In this document: piece by piece, positions 61,230-64,000 of the stretch
Numbering within the stretch: position 1 is the first letter of the stretch
Layout: each line of letters opens with the position of its first letter
NCBI GenBank assembly: GCA_021442155.1
Contig: CM038221.1
Coordinates: 30,967,906 to 31,031,905 of the forward strand
DNA length: 64,000 bases
Origin: Cymbidium sinense
Lineage: Eukaryota; Streptophyta; Magnoliopsida; Asparagales; Orchidaceae
Direction: 5' to 3'
Translations under genes and position numbers: made by a program
Notes under the pieces: model-generated
What the model was told of the DNA's origin: nothing
Seen by the model: the letters and a program-made list of their open reading frames with translations, nothing else
Database searches by the model: none

Positions 61230-64000
61230 TGTGGTGTATTTTTTATTTTCAAAAGTTTGAATTTTGAAAGTATGTTGGTGTATTTGTTGGGGCACCACAC
61301 AAATCCGCAAATGCACTCATTAGGGTGATCAAGTACGACATTGAGGAATGATGTACTATATCAAGAGACATAAGTCACTGTCCTACAATGGACTAAATCA
61401 CCTAATGAGGACTCCTAAGGACATGGGTCTTGAATGTGAGATCTTTCCCTACTTTACATGAAAAAGTAAAGTAGGGTTTATTTTAAGTTTTTTAAGTTCC
61501 CTATGGAGCCATAGTTAATTACATCTAATTGATAGAATACTCCTTAAGAATACTATTAAGATAAATGATCATTGTCTCCAAAGATTTCAAAGGTAAGACT
61601 ATCAATAAATTAGTTATTTTTGGAAAATCAAGTGGGATTGATCAAAAGGAGGGAGTTATTATCGAAACCAAAGGGAGATGAATAGAGGATGCTCATGATA
61701 TTAGAAAACCTAGTGAGCATCCCAAACTATCTTGTGGTTGGGTTTTATATTTTTGAAATTTGAAGAGGATTATATGTTTGAGTAGAATTTTTATTAGAAA
61801 TGTAGAGCTTATAATTTCACAATACAAGATCGTGGAAATGCATAAGATGTGAGGATTTATGCTTGTAGCCTACAAAGAGAAATAAGGACCTCAGATCATA
61901 AATCTAGGGAGCTTTGGCGAGGGCCAAAATATGACTTATATCTAAGGCAAAAATGGGTATATGGTTTATCTCCACAAGAGAGAATAAACCACCCGATTGG
62001 ACTTACAAACTTTGGGGTGGCCAACTAACTCCTATGATTTAAATACATGTATGTAGGAAAGTCTTATGCTTTGCAAGATAGCTAGGCTATTATTTATTTA
62101 GAAAGGAGACTAAGTCCTTAAAATACACACCCTAAGAGACTAGATCATGTAGGGCATGAATAATGACCTAAATCTAATGCAAATTTTGTTAAGTTTTATT
62201 TTAATTTTTGGACAATTTATTTGACACACGCTATGGGATTTCATATGCCTAATGAATGAGAAGATTGATTATGGTCCAAAATCAGAAAGAAGGAGGTGTG
62301 TTTCCACAATGGCTCTCAAGGGTCAAGCTATTTTCTCTGTCAAAGGTGGAAGCCCTCCATTAGCAAGAGTGGAGCAATATATTTTATGCATGATGTGAGA
62401 CATACAACATCCAGTTAAGGGATTTATAAATCTTTTATTATCTTGATTTATGTTTTAGGCTTTAGGTGAGGTTATGAGTTATTTAATTTTGAGTTGATTA
62501 ATTGGATAAAATTTATTTTTCCTAAGAGCCTAATCACATCCAGGCCATTCATCAAATAATGAAGAAACTAGAAAGATCATGCCATCCTAATTGCACAATC
62601 ATAAACAAAATATCAATTAATTTATAAATTTGATAAAAGAATAAGAGAGGCGATGTGGTGGTTCCACCACAACAAAAAAGAAAAATGGGTAGCCGAGCTC
62701 TACCCTTATACAACCCGTATTATAAATGAATGATTACAATTAAAAAAGGAATTCATATTATGGGGGTATTAATTCTTTGTTCTTCATTTCTTCCTTTCTT
62801 CATTTTCTTTCTTTCTTCATTTCTTTCATTCTTCATTTCTTTCTTTCTTCACTTCTTTCTTCCTTTTGACTTGGGATGTAGTTTGCTCTAAGGCTTCACA
62901 TGATATATAAGACATGGTCTTATAACCAATGTTCACCTTAATTCCCCCATAACATTCATTCCAAATTTTAATTGCAAAATTTACATCAAAAAGGGAAAGA
63001 TAAATCTAACTAAACCTACAAAATAGAGATTAGCTAATCATACCACACAACCCAAGTAGTTATATGAATAATTTGGACTTAGTACCCCACACATGGGTAA
63101 CCAAGTCCTATCCTAGTTTGGATAGTGCTTAAGGGTATAATAAACATGCACAACAAAAATATTTATATTTTTATTACAACACCCCTTAAGCACAATTCCC
63201 TACAGAAGGCATGATTAGGCTAAGATCATCCTAACATCTTGTCTACGCATATACACCTTAACATCTGGTATAAAAATATTACATCACAAAAATAAAATCA
63301 GGCATCAAACATGCATCACCCTACCATAGAGCTAGAAATGGTGACTTAGCCTAATGTGTGTGCCATTTAAGGCTTGTGTGGAATGTCTTAGCTAGGCTTT
63401 AAGGTTGAAATTTCCTAAATGTGAAGGATTCAATTTAGAGGGTGGTTTCATTTTAAGTGATTTAGTTGATTTGTCAATTTTAGTTGGTCATTTTATTTGG
63501 TTTAAATGAACCTATACTTAGAAGAAAAAAGAAGAGAACTTCTCTTTCATCCTACCTTAAAACATTTATAAGGTAGATTGACTGATGAATTTCATTTAGT
63601 GAATATTTTATTATGTGTTTTAATTAACCCTAAGTTTAGATTTGTTCTAAATAATCCTATTTAATAAGAGAGGCATCTTAGGATTAGTTAAGGTGGATTA
63701 CTACCACATGACACACAACTATTTATTTCTTTCCACCATGTATAACATACCCAAGAATGATCCTAAGCATACCTATACATGCAATGCAAATTTTAGCACA
63801 CTTTGATGATGAATGCTAAGAGATATGGTTTGAAAATTTGAATATTCCATTAATGCATGTTTTTATTATGTAGAAAAGGTGGATTTTTCATCTATTAACA
63901 AAATGCATATCCACATATATAAAAGATATAAGTGAGTACGACACCATTATTTTCTACCCCAGGGGCGTAAAATATATGACCTACTTAGGGCTACTTAAAA
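61230..64000 (-). repeat. 5' LTR, partial (window ends inside it)
   Basis: It is co-linear with 40778 to about 43.5 kb, for example GGGTAGCCGAGCTCTACCC at both 42224 and 62687, and CACTTCTTTCTTCCTTTTGA at both 42353 and 62849. About nine of ten bases agree by eye. The remaining LTR, expected to be some 4.7 kb, lies beyond the window. Confidence 0.85.

Larger units (their letters stand above)
40778..64000 (-). mobile_element. Tat/Ogre-like Ty3/gypsy retrotransposon, right end outside window
   Basis: On the minus strand. In element order: 5' LTR (64000 or beyond to 61230), primer site (61222-61202), about 2 kb of leader with hairpin repeats, ORF1-like and gag region (59.2-56.2 kb), protease (55.5 kb), linker, RT-RNase H (53.8-52.6 kb), additional RNase H (52.5-52.1 kb), integrase (51.7-50.8 kb), 3' untranslated repeats (50.8-48.2 kb), and 3' LTR (48237-40778). 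If the 5' LTR matches the 3' one, the whole would be about 28 kb. Every coding part has stops or frameshifts, so this copy is dead. tRNA-Arg priming, the second RNase H and the large size are hallmarks of the Tat/Ogre group. Confidence 0.85.

Overview
This window is nuclear DNA of a flowering plant. The evidence is two intron-split genes of plant-specific type (a reticulon-like B protein and a GPI-anchored GDPD-like protein), very AT-rich intergenic DNA with many AT microsatellites, a plant RTE-type LINE with its (TTG)n tail, and giant Ty3/gypsy elements of the Tat/Ogre kind. I cannot name the species. No tRNA, rRNA or CRISPR array was seen.

Layout. 1-3375 is part of a long terminal repeat (LTR) related to the one at 40.8-48.2 kb. 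6352-7441 is a five-exon reticulon gene (+) with an apparent one-base frameshift at the start of exon 3. 7.4-17.0 kb has no recognisable gene. 17002-32964 is a complete, non-autonomous LTR retrotransposon (+). It has a 5-bp target duplication ATATT, LTRs of about 5.3 kb, a tRNA-Arg type primer binding site, a G-rich polypurine tract, a decayed integrase tail and a nested LINE. Both LTRs carry the same captured, intron-free fragment of a host gene for the TRAPPII subunit TRS130 (CLUB). 34256-39279 is an apparently intact nine-coding-exon GDPD-like gene (+), with MITE copies in two introns. 40778 to the window end is a Tat/Ogre-like element on the minus strand. Its left (3') LTR is about 7.5 kb, its internal region about 13 kb, and the right (5') LTR is cut by the window edge. 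It has decayed gag, protease, RT, two RNase H regions and integrase, with a 3' untranslated repeat array and a long leader.

Most notable are two things. First, the leader of the large minus-strand element (59.28-60.73 kb) holds about 18 repeats of roughly 75 bp. Each can form a hairpin around a conserved AATTTGNGTA loop, while the stem sequences differ between copies in a way that keeps pairing. Second, a host vesicle-traffic gene fragment sits inside the LTRs, not the internal region, of the 16-kb element, so each transposition makes two copies. The two big elements share the LTR start TGTTGACCTC and the same class of primer site, which suggests that the defective element was moved by enzymes of a Tat/Ogre relative.

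All boundaries and similarities were read by eye; no alignment, folding or database search was run.
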